Shown piece by piece: positions 47,111 to 57,744 of a stretch of DNA of 64,000 bases. The stretch covers positions 318,166,739 to 318,230,738 of the forward strand of contig NC_085137.1 in assembly GCF_035046485.1 (NCBI RefSeq), in the 5' to 3' direction. Numbering within the stretch: the first letter of the stretch is position 1; each line of letters begins with the position of its first letter. The DNA is from Aedes albopictus. Taxonomy: Eukaryota; Arthropoda; Insecta; Diptera; Culicidae. The translations under genes and the position numbers were made by a program. The notes below the pieces were generated by a model. That model was not told where the DNA came from. It searched no databases and was given only the letters and a program-made list of their open reading frames with translations.

Positions 47111-47492
47111 TAGCCTCAAATTTGAGACTTAAGAAGGGCAACTGATTATCTCGGAGAAACGCAAGGTCCACTGCACCATTGCTCCGGTTAGCGCAGTAAG
47201 GGCGTAATACTGTGGAGGACGCCCTAATTCTCCACAGGCTCCGTTTGTGGTTAGGTTTTTATTAGACACCCCTAACCATTCATTCTTTGGCACGGTAAGC
47301 ATAAAGCCGCATAACACCATGAATTAGGGGTCACCTGTTTAGTGGACTCTTGCCACTGGATCATGCGGTCCGTAATGTTATTCTTAGCCAATTGAGACAA
47401 CCGCTACCGACACTACACAGCTATCTAGGCTGATCGGGAAAAGAAGTTAACATTGATGGTCAACTTCCAAACGAACCCGAACAGCCGGCAAG
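47111..47492. other. Possible 5' part of the decayed LINE
   Basis: No clear motifs; the placement next to the LOA relic suggests leader or upstream coding remains. Confidence 0.25.
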
Positions 47493-47947
47493 ATAGATAA
47501 TTATTTTCGAGCAATAAAAATATCAGAATTCCCACAAAGAAATCAAAAACTGCAATTAAAATCTATATTTTGATACTAAAATAAAATAACTTATTATTTA
47601 AGCTTTTGCTCGTTATTTCGTGTTTAATGTCAAATTTAAAATTGCTTTTTGATATTTTTCAATCGTGAATTTTTAAATTATTGGGTAATTTTCCCTGAAA
47701 CTAAGCCACCATTTACGTGAAGTCCGGGATTTCAAATTTTTCTTGCTTATTCACTAGAAAATGTTGAAAAATTGGATGAAAACCACTTCGATTGGGTTAA
47801 GTTGATGGACTCTTTGTTTGCCAAGGGGCTGACAAGGAAACAATTTTTCATCAAATTGCACCTAATTCATCGGAATGTATCCTGGAGGAGCTTATTTCGC
47901 ATGCCTAGTTATAGCCATAGCGCCAAAACTAGGCATGCGAAGGCTAT
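47493..47947 (+). repeat. Direct repeat, right copy
   Basis: 455-bp counterpart of 44902-45359. It is 3 bp shorter, an in-frame change in the small frame (MDENHFDWVKLMDSLFAKG), and a few bases differ. The segment 48028-48105 is a weaker further copy of its 3' end (CGGAATGTGTCCTGGAGGAG, then AAACTAGGTATGCG). Confidence 0.75.
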
Positions 47948-48119
47948 ATCTTCATGATTTTTTTCATATTCATTGACTTAGTAACCGTGAAAAGGTCCAA
48001 TGACCTCCCGGGACAACTCGTGGCCATCGGAATGTGTCCTGGAGGAGCCTTCTTCGAGGACGTTTTGACCAAAACTAGGTATGCGGCAGCTCTATCTTCA
48101 TGCTTTTTCATATCCATCT

Positions 48120-48470
48120 CCTTGGAGTTCCTCCGTGATTTTCTCTGAGAGTCCCTCCAGAAGTTCCTCCGGAAATTCCTCCATAAATTCCTCCGGGATT
48201 TCCGTCAGGAATTCCTCCAGGAATTCCTCCGGAAATTCCTTCAGGAATTCCTCCAGAGATTCCTCCATGGATTCCTCCAAGAATTCCTCCAATAATTCTA
48301 CTGGAAATTCCTCCACGAACTCCTCTAGGAATTCATCAAGGAGTTCTTCTGGGAATTCTCCCGGAATTTCCTCCGAGAATCCTCCAGGAGGAATGTCTCC
48401 GGGCATTTCTTCAGAAGTTGCTTCGGAAGTTCCTCCAGTAATTCTCCCGGGAATACCTCCACACGCAGAA
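48120..48470 (+). repeat. Minisatellite, AATTCCTCCAGG units
   Basis: Best-preserved array of this type in the window: 12-15-bp units such as GGAATTCCTCCAGG. It gives long artificial frames on both strands (Ser/Asn-rich on plus, Glu/Phe-rich on minus). Confidence 0.85.
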
Positions 48471-48477
48471 CTCGATG

Positions 48478-48660
48478 TACACAGAGCAACGAGTAACTTT
48501 CACGCAGCGACCGAAAAGACAAAAGAATGTTCACGCAGATTTGTGTAACACCGGATCAGCACATTTTTTATGTTGATCCAGTCGTACAAAGATATGAGTG
48601 AAAAATCCTTTGTCTTTTTGCTCGCTGCGTGAAAGTTACTCGTGCGTTGTGTTGTTTCAT
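48478..48660. mobile_element. MITE splitting the minisatellite
   Basis: Inverted arms ACGAGTAACTTTCACGCAGCG (left from 48489) and the complement ending near 48643, with a second inner hairpin GGATCAGCACA / ATGTTGATCC. Minisatellite continues on both sides. Confidence 0.65.
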
Positions 48661-48679
48661 TTAAAGGTGCGCAAAGGAT

Positions 48680-48930
48680 TTTCTCTGGGAATTCCTCCGA
48701 GATTACGTCCCGGAATTCCTCCGGCAGTTTTTCTGGGAATTGATCCAGGAGTTCCTTCGAAAATTTCTCCAGAGGTTCCTCCGGAAATACCTCCAGGAGT
48801 TCCTATAGAAGTCCCTCCAGGAGTTTCTTATAGAAACTATCGGAGGAACTTGCTGGCAAAATTCCTGGAAAGACTGGAATTCCTTGAGGAATTACTGGAG
48901 GAATTCCAAGAATGGAAGAATTCTCCAAAC
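48680..48930 (+). repeat. Minisatellite, continuation
   Basis: Same AATTCCTCCGGNA unit type as 48120-48470, ending in an inverted stretch (GGAATTCCTTGAGGAATT). Confidence 0.75.
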
Positions 48931-49740
48931 TTATTACCTGTTTGAATTTTCCTCCCATTGTTTTGAGCATAAATCAGAAGACCCATCCAGCGCAATGGTT
49001 TGAGAATGCATTTACTTGTTTACAGTGAGTAAGCAAACAACGAGTGACAATTCCGGATCAACTTGCTTCATGGGTCTCCAGATTAGTACTCGAGAAAACT
49101 CGAGTAGAACTATGCCTTCGGTAGTATGTCTTCGGCAAAATTGTTCAGAACAACAACTGCTTCGTGGTGGCGATGCATCAATTTATTCAAGCCAGATAGG
49201 GAGGTTTTTTCTTCAGCAAAGTTGTTAAGGACTTTGATCGCTGCAAGGAGATCAATCACATAATCCAGAATTTTACCGCCACGTGGCGCGAGTGTATCTA
49301 GTAAACGAGTATAATCGTCGGCAAAGATATTCAGGATAACGATCAACGAATAGTTTACACACCGAAAATCCTTCAAGAATTTCATCAAGAATTACTCCTA
49401 GAATTACTTCATGGATTTCTCAGATATTTCCCCTAGAATCATTTAGGAGTTCCTTTAAAAAACCTCTAGCCATTCCTTAGTTCCTTCGGAAATTGAATAA
49501 CTTGAATGTAGCTCAAGAACTGCATCATGCTTTTGAGGCATACGTCAGCGACTTTTGTTACTTCGTACTGTGCAAGATGCTGTGTCAAAGATGTTCATAT
49601 CGTCCGCGAAATGTACAAATTGACCTGATCAACTGAAAACCGTACCCCGATTTATTATCTGCTTACCTTAAATGTGTGGACTTACCGACGAATTTTGCTG
49701 AATTATATTTATCTAGGGTATAGGTTCCATTAATGGAATA
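48931..49740. other. Unassigned DNA with weak minisatellite
   Basis: GAATTACTCCTAGAATTACT-like words recur at 49370-49490. No gene recognised. Confidence 0.35.
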
Positions 49741-49814
49741 ATTATTAACCATTTGGCTCCCTTTTTCATCGAATTGAGTATTTCGATGAAAAAGGGAGCC
49801 AAATGGTTAATAAT
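49741..49814. repeat. Perfect 33-bp stem hairpin
   Basis: ATTATTAACCATTTGGCTCC...TTCATCGAA is followed after 8 nt by its exact complement. It is flanked by AATGGA- and TGGAAC-like words. A perfect stem implies a recent origin or conservation. Confidence 0.7.
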
Positions 49815-51039
49815 GGAACAAAAGATTGAAGCGCTATTTGTATTGTTTCTTATTTCTGCATTTTTGTTAGAAGCATGAAAACAAAAACAACGGAATCAAT
49901 CGGTGCCATAATCGCTTGTTTTCGAATATGATGAATTTGGGAGTGTCAGATTACTTATGGCACTCAGACTCTATTATTCTCGGTTTCAATTTTCAGCTCG
50001 ACAAAATTAGGCTCAATTTTATACTTCGCCAACAAAACGTTATTTCGTTCCGTTTCTCTGTGCACTTCTCACATGTAGTGCAGTGCCATATGTGATACAT
50101 GTATTCAAAAAACCCGCAAAACAAGGTTTGGCTTAAGTGGCACTAAAGTTAATCTCAACCACCGATCTCAGTAACCGGACGGTGCACGGTCACTAACCAG
50201 CCCATAGGCAACAATGTACAAACCCACAGAACAACGGAAGCGACTATCGGACGTAACTCTAGGCTAGCCTATAAAATTGATCGAATGTTCATTTATTTTC
50301 CCGGCACTGCTCTATGGCTGTTTCCCGCTCGTTATCCGTTCCGCTCGCGTTTTCATGTTGAATTAGACGACTGCCCTCTTCCCTCGGCCGCGGCGCCGAT
50401 GATAGCAAGGCAGGCCAACTCTATCGGATGCCGATTAATCGTGAGAGAGTTATATAAAAATTAGCTTTGAAAAAATGTTTTTTATGCACTTTGGTTCCCT
50501 TTCCGTCAATTGGGAGCGAAGATTCGGACCTGAGGTGAACGGATTGGAAAGCAATCGAAACAATGACGGTGGTTTAATTTTTCAATTAATGCTTGAACGA
50601 TTACGCTGAAGGTGGACTACTACCTAATCGCTAATCAGAGCTTGCCGATTATGGTACTACATTGTATAGCCTAAGGTAGTCCGAAATAACATCTCAATAG
50701 CCGTTGCGGCGTCTTAGGACAAAGAAAGGAGAATTAATAATTGAGCGAACATTATTGGAACAATGTTTAACACATGCGTTACAAGTCTTCAAGTAACTCT
50801 TGAATGGATTTGATGCGTAGTTTTATTTTTTGAACCAGTCAGTTAGACAATACTTCATCTTTTGTTAGTGAAATTTCGTTTTTGTTGTTATTCCTTTCAA
50901 AGCTTTATCATTTTTACAAGCATCTGATCACTGCGGTTTTCGATAATGTTGTTCAGCACATCCAATGCAATAGTTCTATATTAGCGTTTATATGGTTCAT
51001 AAAAGTATAGAAATGCAAATGAAGAACAGATGTTTACCG
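49815..51039. other. Unassigned, partly repeat-poor DNA
   Basis: 50270-50460 is GC-richer (TCGGCCGCGGCGCC) and followed by GTTATATAAAAA, a TATA-like word. No exon or transcript can be defined. Confidence 0.35.
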
Positions 51040-51054
51040 TAATAAAATTGGGTT

Positions 51055-51201
51055 TTTTTTATTCTTAATCACTTAACCTAATTTACAGCTCTATTGTCCA
51101 CTAGGGCACTACGTGAGCGATTTCAATTGACAGCTGTACCTACAGATTGTACAGCGCCTAGATTCTATTCTACTTTATCGAACTGGTTGCCTTTCTGCTG
51201 C
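51055..51201 (-). mobile_element. 5'-truncated SINE family 3 with 15-bp target duplication
   Basis: Minus-strand 3' part of the SINE at 18360-18955 (CGCTCACGTAGTGCCCTAGT) ending in a poly(A) tail. Flanked by TAATAAAATTGGGTT at 51040-51054 and 51202-51216, a perfect 15-bp duplication. 5' truncation plus A-tail shows LINE-type target-primed insertion. Confidence 0.85.
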
Positions 51202-51259
51202 TAATAAAATTGGGTTATCGAGCGTAATAATGTTTTAGACAGTATTCACACCGATTCCG

Positions 51260-52115
51260 TCATGCAGGCTCTCCCGAGTGGCCGAAGTGTGCACATTTGG
51301 AATTAGTTTTGTTCAAATGCCCGGGGCTTCGCACAGTGCAAATGTATCCTGAGGACCCGTGGGGGTACATACAACAATGAATACCAAAAAGAGAGACTCT
51401 TGGAATTCGTTTATCTGCTTTGCAACCATTACGGTGCGTGACTATGACTATATGGTCCACAATTGATCTTCCGTCACGGAATCCTACCTGCTGCCACCGG
51501 AAAGTTTCGTCCATCGTCTCCTGTATCTGATTTAGGATAACTTTGCACGGAACTTATTGTTAGGGAACTACACACAGTAGTAACTTGATGCCAAGCCAGT
51601 TGTCGCACACAGTCCAATCCCCCTTCTTGGGAATCTTCACTAAGACACCTTGCATCAAGTCGGCCGGGAAGGTCGTTGTGTCCCAGATTTGCGCGGATAG
51701 CTGGAGTCAGCTTAGAGAATTTCTACTGATATGCGATCGACCTCAGGACTTCATACATACTTAGGAGGGATGTTTAAATCTTCTATAGTAATGTCTTAGA
51801 GTTGACGCGGGAGATGTACCGCACTCTAGGCAGATCATGCCGAGATGTTCATGGTTGGTCGCACGTCCCAGTCAACCAGTGATCGTATAAGATGTTGAAT
51901 ACATGCGCCTAAATGGAGGCATGCACGCATATGGCTTCCACTTTATCATCTTATGCAACATCTTATACGATTACTGGTTGTCTGGGGTTGAAACTGGAAG
52001 AAGTTTTTCGAAGTGCCCAAGCCAACGTCAGTTGGGTCGGTGAGTAACATGTCCAGTACCGCCTTTCACTCGCATCTTCAGTTTCATCCTTGCTTCACTC
52101 AGGCGTCGTGTGGTA
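51260..52115 (-). mobile_element. Relic of another non-LTR retrotransposon
   Basis: Minus-strand translation yields the linker SKLTPAIRANLG, VKIPKKGDWTVCDNWLGIKLL and QQVGFRDGRSIVDHI, the order seen before and within RT fingers of invertebrate LINEs (PKKGDL..C.NWRGI.LL, QAGFR.GRS..DHI). The upstream piece near 52000 resembles the HFEKLL linker. No active-site region remains. Different family from the RTE copies. Confidence 0.6.
51867..51986. mobile_element. 120-bp MITE with CCCAGNCAACCAGT ends
   Basis: Inverted repeats of about 31 bp, including CCAGTGATCGTATAAGATG and its complement, make up half the element. It splits the LINE relic. Flanking duplication not clear. Confidence 0.7.
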
Positions 52116-52292
52116 TCTTGCTGCACCACGCGTCGAAGTCGAACGCCACGGCTCAACGACGAGAAGCTGCGTAACGTAAAAGTGGCTCAAGACTACGCGC
52201 AGCAGTTAGCAGTGGCCCTACCAACGCAACGGAAGAGCAGCTTGACGCAGCTACACTTGAAGATGGCTGGAGGGACATCCGATCCGCCATAG

Positions 52293-53049
52293 CACAGTGG
52301 TGCGTTGCTGAACAAAAGCCAGCCAAAACCTCTTACCCAAAACCCTCAAAAACATATGAAAATCATGAAATCTATCGCGAGTTTTCGCAAAATAAATCAT
52401 ACACCAATCGAAAGCACTGGTCTTAGTCTTACAAAATCGCACAACCACATCGCGGGCGCGCACGTTCTACTATAGTTTTAGATCAATTTTGACTCAAAAA
52501 TGGGTAATTTTCAAGCATATCGAAGGACTCATTTTTAGGCAGCTTTTTCACAACTTAAATGCCATACAGATGATCTTCACATATCTACGAATAAAGCCTT
52601 CAAAGCAACTATTATACAGTAAAATCTCCATGAGTCGATATTGAAGGGACCATCGACTCAAGGAAATATCGAGTAGTGGAACAAAAATCCTTTGGGAAGC
52701 TTTTTAGGGGACCATCATAGTAACCCAGAAATTATTTTTCAGTATGGAAAAAATTACCTCCATGAGTCGATATCGAGTCAAGGAACATCGACTCATGGAG
52801 GTTAGACTGTAGTTCATGCGTTTATTAAAGCACGGGACACTGGCATAGCTGTGAATAAACATTGTAGATTTTGTATGAAGGCCATAAACCACAGTCCGTT
52901 CAGGAGGCTGTCAAAAATTCAAATTTCAATGAATCGATCTGAAATTTTGGATTTCTACAGTTGAAATATTTAGGAATCTGACAAAAATATTATATTTACG
53001 TAAAAAGCATTTTCATTTTTTAGGTTTCGACCGCCCTTGCACCACTGTG
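52293..53049. mobile_element. Transib-like element with a 12-RSS-like end
   Basis: The left tip is CACAGTG (52293-52299), then 12 bases, then ACAAAAGCC (52312-52320): the heptamer-12-nonamer layout of V(D)J signals, nonamer one base from ACAAAAACC. The right tip is the complementary CACTGTG; the tip inverted repeat is 11-12 bp. Flanks CATAG (52288-52292) and CATAT (53050-53054) fit a 5-bp duplication, and RTE copy 2 shows the empty site CATAGGTAGT. 757 bp, no transposase, with a nested MITE (52617-52809). Confidence 0.75.
52617..52809. mobile_element. TA-flanked MITE with CAGTAAAATCTCCATG ends
   Basis: CAGTAAAATCTCCATGAGTC on the left and CAGTCTAACCTCCATGAGTC on the reversed right. TA on both sides (52615-52616, 52810-52811). 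Tc1/mariner-type MITE by end structure. Confidence 0.75.
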
Positions 53050-53390
53050 CATATGTAGTTGCAGCACTAGGCTTCGCGACTTCGAATCACAGACACGACT
53101 GCACAATAAAGTGGGTCCAGAGTCGTATTTAAGAAGACAAAAATGTTTGTGTCTAAACCTTATGTTTTAGATACATGACGTCTTTGTGAAAATTTCTTCA
53201 TATTTTTCGATCTTTTTTCTCATCATTGTGAAATTAGGGTGGTCCCTCTAGTTTAGCTGATCCTAACATCTGCTTTTTAATAGTTTTATGTACGCTTACA
53301 AAATGCTCTACAAAGTTGTAAATGAACTATTTTGGAGCAAGTTTGCCGAAGAAACCATTATTCTGTCTCTTATGGTTCCTAACTTATATT

Positions 53391-53625
53391 TCGGCACCAA
53401 CATTTCGAAAGGGCGTAACTCCATTTACAACCAATGCCTTCTCACAAAGCTGTGGAGCGTATCCCATCCCTCTCGAGCAATCCACTAGCACAAATAGAAA
53501 GATAAAATCCTCTTCTTTCGATTAATGGATGTGAATTGCGTGAGATGAATGAAATACGACCCACAGCTCTGTGAGAAGGCATTGGTTGCAAAAGCAGTTA
53601 CGCCTTTTTGAAATGTTGGTGCCGA
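53391..53625. mobile_element. Foldback MITE family C, copy 2
   Basis: Arms TCGGCACCAACATTTCGAAA and complement, as at 8571-8811. The loop differs. Flanks are unrelated to copy 1. Confidence 0.7.
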
Positions 53626-53639
53626 TTTCTTTTAATAAT

Positions 53640-53984
53640 CATGTTAGGGTGATCCATGAAATTCAGTTTTATGCAATAACTTTTAATCCATTCGTTTCTC
53701 GTAAAAAGTTCAATCCAAGCACTTTTAGAACTATCAATGACGCATATTTTTTCCAAAGAGCTCAATATTCTATCTCTCATAGTTAAAAAGGTATTGGCTT
53801 TTTTTTTTTTCAAAATATCACTTTTTTTCAAAAAGTCATATCTCACAAAGGAGCAAAAAAATTTTCAATCGCTGAATTGCATTGAAAAGGTCGTACTCTG
53901 TTCTATTGATGATGAAAAAATTGTGAGCACCTTTTTTGTTTGAAGCTTTTTATTAAATTTAAAAAATACGGTTTTTTACATAGA
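53640..53984. other. Unassigned AT-rich DNA
   Basis: A TTAGGGTGATCC word at 53645 resembles TTAGGGTGGTCC at 53233 in the same orientation, which may mark pieces of a host repeat around the foldback. No ends fixed. Confidence 0.3.
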
Positions 53985-54590
53985 AAACACAGCGCAACAT
54001 TGTTTTGTCTCAAGAGCAAACTTATGTGTTTCTGACAGATTTTGGCCCGCAGAATCCGAATCCGGGCTCAGATTTGCTCCAGCATATTACAATTTTGAGC
54101 TATACCTCAATTTATAAGGCAAAATATGCGATTTTGGGATTTTTTGACTGCAAGTTATCAATCATGGAAATATATTTTTAACCAATCAAAGGATAAATTG
54201 GTCAATTACCAACTAAATTAACGACTCCTGCAAAATATTTTGTTTTACCAAATAAAATTTGACAAAATTCAGCATTTTATGTCAGTATGTAAACTTGCAT
54301 GCAACTTTTGGAGGGTGACTTGTATGGGAAATATTATACCTAACATATAAATCGCTCAAAACTATCAAATTTGATTTGAACCAATTTATCCTTTGAATGG
54401 CTAAAAAATATATTTTCATGCTTAATAACTTGCGGTCAAAAAAGCCCAAAATCGCATATGTTGCCCCATAAATTGAGGTATAGTTCAAAATTGTGACGTG
54501 CTGGAGCAAATCTGAGCCCGGATTCGGTTTCAGCGGCCTAAAATCTGTCAGAGGCACATAAGTTTTCTCTCGAGACAGACCAAAAGTTAA
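53985..54590. repeat. Inverted repeat, arms about 200 bp
   Basis: Left arm 53985-54195 and right arm 54375-54590 pair, for example GAATCCGGGCTCAGATTTGCTCCAGCA-type sequence with its complement. The centre near 54195-54375 is unrelated. Likely a non-autonomous element; ends not fixed. Confidence 0.6.
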
Positions 54591-54610
54591 TTTTTGTTAC
54601 GCTGTGAAAT

Positions 54611-55315
54611 CAGTTGTAACTCTTAAAATCGATGAGATACAAATTCGACAATATTGTGAGTTTTTGGATGCTCTGAAAGTGCTCACAACAAAGTATAGCG
54701 AAAAAATCAACGCATAAAGTTAAATTGATTAGAAACGGATTTTCATATGCAATACGAAACAATTTAACCCTCCTTTGGCATTAGGGTCATTTTTGACCCA
54801 AACCGTACACTACGTCAGTGAGCTGTTCCCAACGTAATGCAATAGGAAGGTTAAGCAAATTCAACTCGTTTTTGCTAGATACATAGATCAAATTAGCTTG
54901 ATGAATAGTCATCCATTTCATTTTAGAGCCAATGTTTATTTTTACTGTCATCACCATTAAAGCACAATGTTGGTAAGATATTGTAAATTATGCAACTTTG
55001 ATAGGCTTTTACGTTAACATCACATTTACCAGTGATTCACATTTTCGCTATCCATGAATTTTTAAGTTGAGTTCATTGACGGAATTTAGAATATAAGCAA
55101 GTTCAAACTTTTTAAACATGGTTACTTCGATCTATTTAACAAAAACGATTTGAATTTTCTAGAGTTGTTTCGTTTTTTATATGAAAATCCGTTTTTATTC
55201 ATTATAATTTTATGCTTTCATTTTTTCGCCATTTTCTGTTCTGAGCACTTCCAGAGCATCCAAAAACTCATAATATTGTCGAAGACACCAAGTTCGTATC
55301 TCATCGATTTTAAGA
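54611..55315. repeat. Second inverted repeat, arms about 160 bp
   Basis: CTCTTAAAATCGATGAGATAC...GGATTTTCATAT at 54616-54770 recurs inverted at 55155-55315, around 380 bp of unrelated DNA. It directly follows the previous inverted repeat. Confidence 0.6.
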
Positions 55316-55675
55316 GAGACCAACTTTTTGTGGATGTTGTCTTGAGTGCCTGCGCGTTATCCATCACGGCCAAAACTGTACATGGAAGTTGGAGTGATGG
55401 ATTTGCTACACTTTCTTCGTTGTGGCGATGTTGGGGTAAGAATTTTAAAGATGTGTGAGTGCTTCCGGGCCATGTTTGTGGTCCTCATTTTGTTGATACA
55501 AATGTTTTAACGTTATATGTAATGATGGGAATTGGTTGTTTTGATCGATAAACTCTACGTAAGAACAAGAAAATATAACTTTGGAATTAGTAAATGGTCA
55601 GTTTGAAAATCAAACATGCGTTTTATTGTTTTAAACAAGCTTCATTTTTCTGCGTGTATCAATTGTTCAACGATT
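55316..55675. other. Unassigned DNA
   Basis: Nothing recognised before the RTE fragment begins. Confidence 0.3.
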
Positions 55676-56430
55676 TTATATCGACGTATCATACAATCGA
55701 TCGAGACCAGCTATGGCAGATTATGCACGAATACGGATTTTCGGATGAACTGATACGATTCATCAAGGCGACGATGGATCGAGTGATCTGCGTAGTTCGA
55801 GTATCAGGGAAACTCTCGAGTCCCTTCGAATCTCGCAGAGGGTTACGGCAAGGTGATGGTCTTTTGTGATAGCTGTTCAACATTGCTTTAGAGGGTGCAA
55901 TTAGGAGATCGGGGATAAATACGAGTGGAACGATTTTCACGAAGTCCGTTCAGCTGCTTGGTTTCGCTGATAATACTGATATTATAAATCGCAAATATGA
56001 GACGATGGCGGAAACATACATCCGACTAAAGAATGAAGCCAGGTGGATTGAAGAATTCGTGTATTTGGGCTCACTGGTGACCACCGATAATGATACCAGC
56101 AGAGAAATTCAGAGATGCATTGCGCAAGGAAATCGAGCTTATTTCAGACTCCGCAGAACTCTAAAGTCGAACAAAGTTCGCCGTCACACGAAGTTAACTT
56201 ACGTGTGGAGGACCAACGCGCCCTTGGAGTTTACGAACGGAAGGTGTTGCGTACCATCTACGGCGAAGTGCAAATGGAAGATGGAACTTGGAGAAGGCGA
56301 ATGAACTACGAAGCGCATCAGCTGCTGAGAGAACCAACCATCGTCTACATCGCGAAAATCGGGAGGCTACGGTGGGTGAGTCATGTCATCAGGATGTCGG
56401 ATAACAACCCGACTAAAATGGTTCTCTCAC
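55676..56430 (+). mobile_element. RTE-type LINE fragment, RT and C-terminal part
   Basis: Begins within motif A (TYHTIDRDQLWQIMHEYGF) and runs through RRGLRQGDGLL, GFADNTDII (altered FADD), EFVYLGSLVT, the C-terminal domain and RMSDNNPTKMVL. About 100 bp between EARWI and EEFVYL is missing, as is the LYGHETWTLR segment. 5' and 3' truncated. Confidence 0.8.
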
Positions 56431-56581
56431 CTTCAACGATCATCATTTTAACAGCTCGATGTTCTAGTCGGTGTGAGTTGAACCATAGTCCGAGTATCGA
56501 TTTTCAACTAGTGCAAATGTGGTCGATTTGGTTTTCAGTATGTTGACCAAGAGATGGCCAAAAATGAATCTACGTAGTTTA

Positions 56582-56744
56582 GGCAGCATCCATTTATTAC
56601 GTAACGCTAAAATTGGGGTTTTTGGACCCCCCCTCCCCCTCCGTAAGCATTTTTTTATGGAAACTCTAAAATTTTTGTATGAGCCGTAACGCTCGACTGG
56701 ACTCCCCCCTCCCCTACAGCGTTACGTTATTTGTGGATGGCGCC
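56582..56744. mobile_element. 163-bp MITE related to the one at 3541
   Basis: Ends GGCAGCATCCATTTATTACG and reversed GGCGCCATCCACAAATAACG, with the same inner GTAACGCT and two C-rich tracts as 3541-3706. Target duplication not clear. Confidence 0.6.
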
Positions 56745-57744
56745 ATATGGACAGCGCTTTTCACTGTTCTATTAGCTTTGCCACAGACACCAAAGTTGCT
56801 CAGAAGCTCAAACGCAATAACTTTTCAAACGCAGGAATGTTCTTAGTTGTTCAGATTTTCGAACAAATCCGTCAAAATATAATGACAAATAGCATAATTA
56901 TTTCAAACGATTTTGAATTGAAACCATGCCATGTCAACTGAATTGCATCATGCTCTGAACAAACAAGTCATAACCGAACACCCAAGGTGCAATAAAACCT
57001 AACCAGAAACTGAAACAAAGGTCTGAAAACCAAAATTTGGCGTAACGAGCGAAAACGAAAGCGTTGTTTTTCTGACGGCGAGCCATGCTGGTGACAACCT
57101 TTGACGGCCTAGTTTTCTCTCGCATCGGTGATTTGAGAATGCGCAAAGGTTTTATGGGTTATACATTTTTAATGAATGCGATTAAGCAGTTTGTGATTGT
57201 TTCCACCGACTGAGTGACGACGGGGCAGTAAATCTGATAAGCATCCGCAAACCGTTAATCACGCCCGCTGAGCTTATGGCGGTTTGATCTGCGCGATGAG
57301 TTGGTAAGATAGCTGGCTTCAAGAGAAAAGCATCCGACATCTCACAAAATCCCAACTGCCGCTTGGGACAACTAGTTTTAAGTGTGAAAAATGATGAATG
57401 AATGGCAACAAGACGTGAGGAAATAATCTAGCCATTAGGTAAATGGCCCATTACACCTGGGGGGCTCCAGGCTGGGGCACCGTGCGTAAGGTAAAACATG
57501 CGAGTGAGAAAATACTATTAATTGGATGTTAGAGATGGGTAAGGACAAATGTCTTGAAACCCCAGCTTAATATTGCACCATGCATAAATCTTAAGAAGTG
57601 AACTTCTAACAGAAGTGCAATTTCGATGTTGTTCTTGCTCATTTGTTATAAGCTTATATCAAGGAGATCCGATGCGCAGGCATGGTTTTCAATGAGATTT
57701 GTGCGTTCAAAATCGGCAAAAGTCGGCCATTCAGTTGGGATTCT
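56745..57744. other. Unassigned DNA
   Basis: About 1 kb without recognisable repeat ends, tandem arrays or domains. 57030-57350 is less AT-rich. Confidence 0.35.

Larger units (their letters stand above)
52122..53097 (+). mobile_element. RTE-type LINE fragment, linker part, split by an insertion
   Basis: 52122-52292 and 53055-53097 together match the endonuclease-RT linker of RTE copy 2, from CGTCGAAGTCGAACGCC to TCGAATCACAGACACGAC. It retains 30-odd bases (CGTAACGTAAAAGTGGCTC) lost from copy 2. Interrupted by the element at 52293-53049. Confidence 0.8.

Noticed and set aside
44902..47947. LTR retrotransposon with 455-bp LTRs
   Set aside because: Ends are not TG...CA, no primer-binding site or gag/pol order was seen, and the interior is a minus-strand LINE.
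48081..48548. 155-codon Ser/Asn-rich open frame and its minus-strand Glu/Phe-rich mirror
   Set aside because: Produced by the AATTCCTCCAGG minisatellite; both strands and several frames are open for the same reason.
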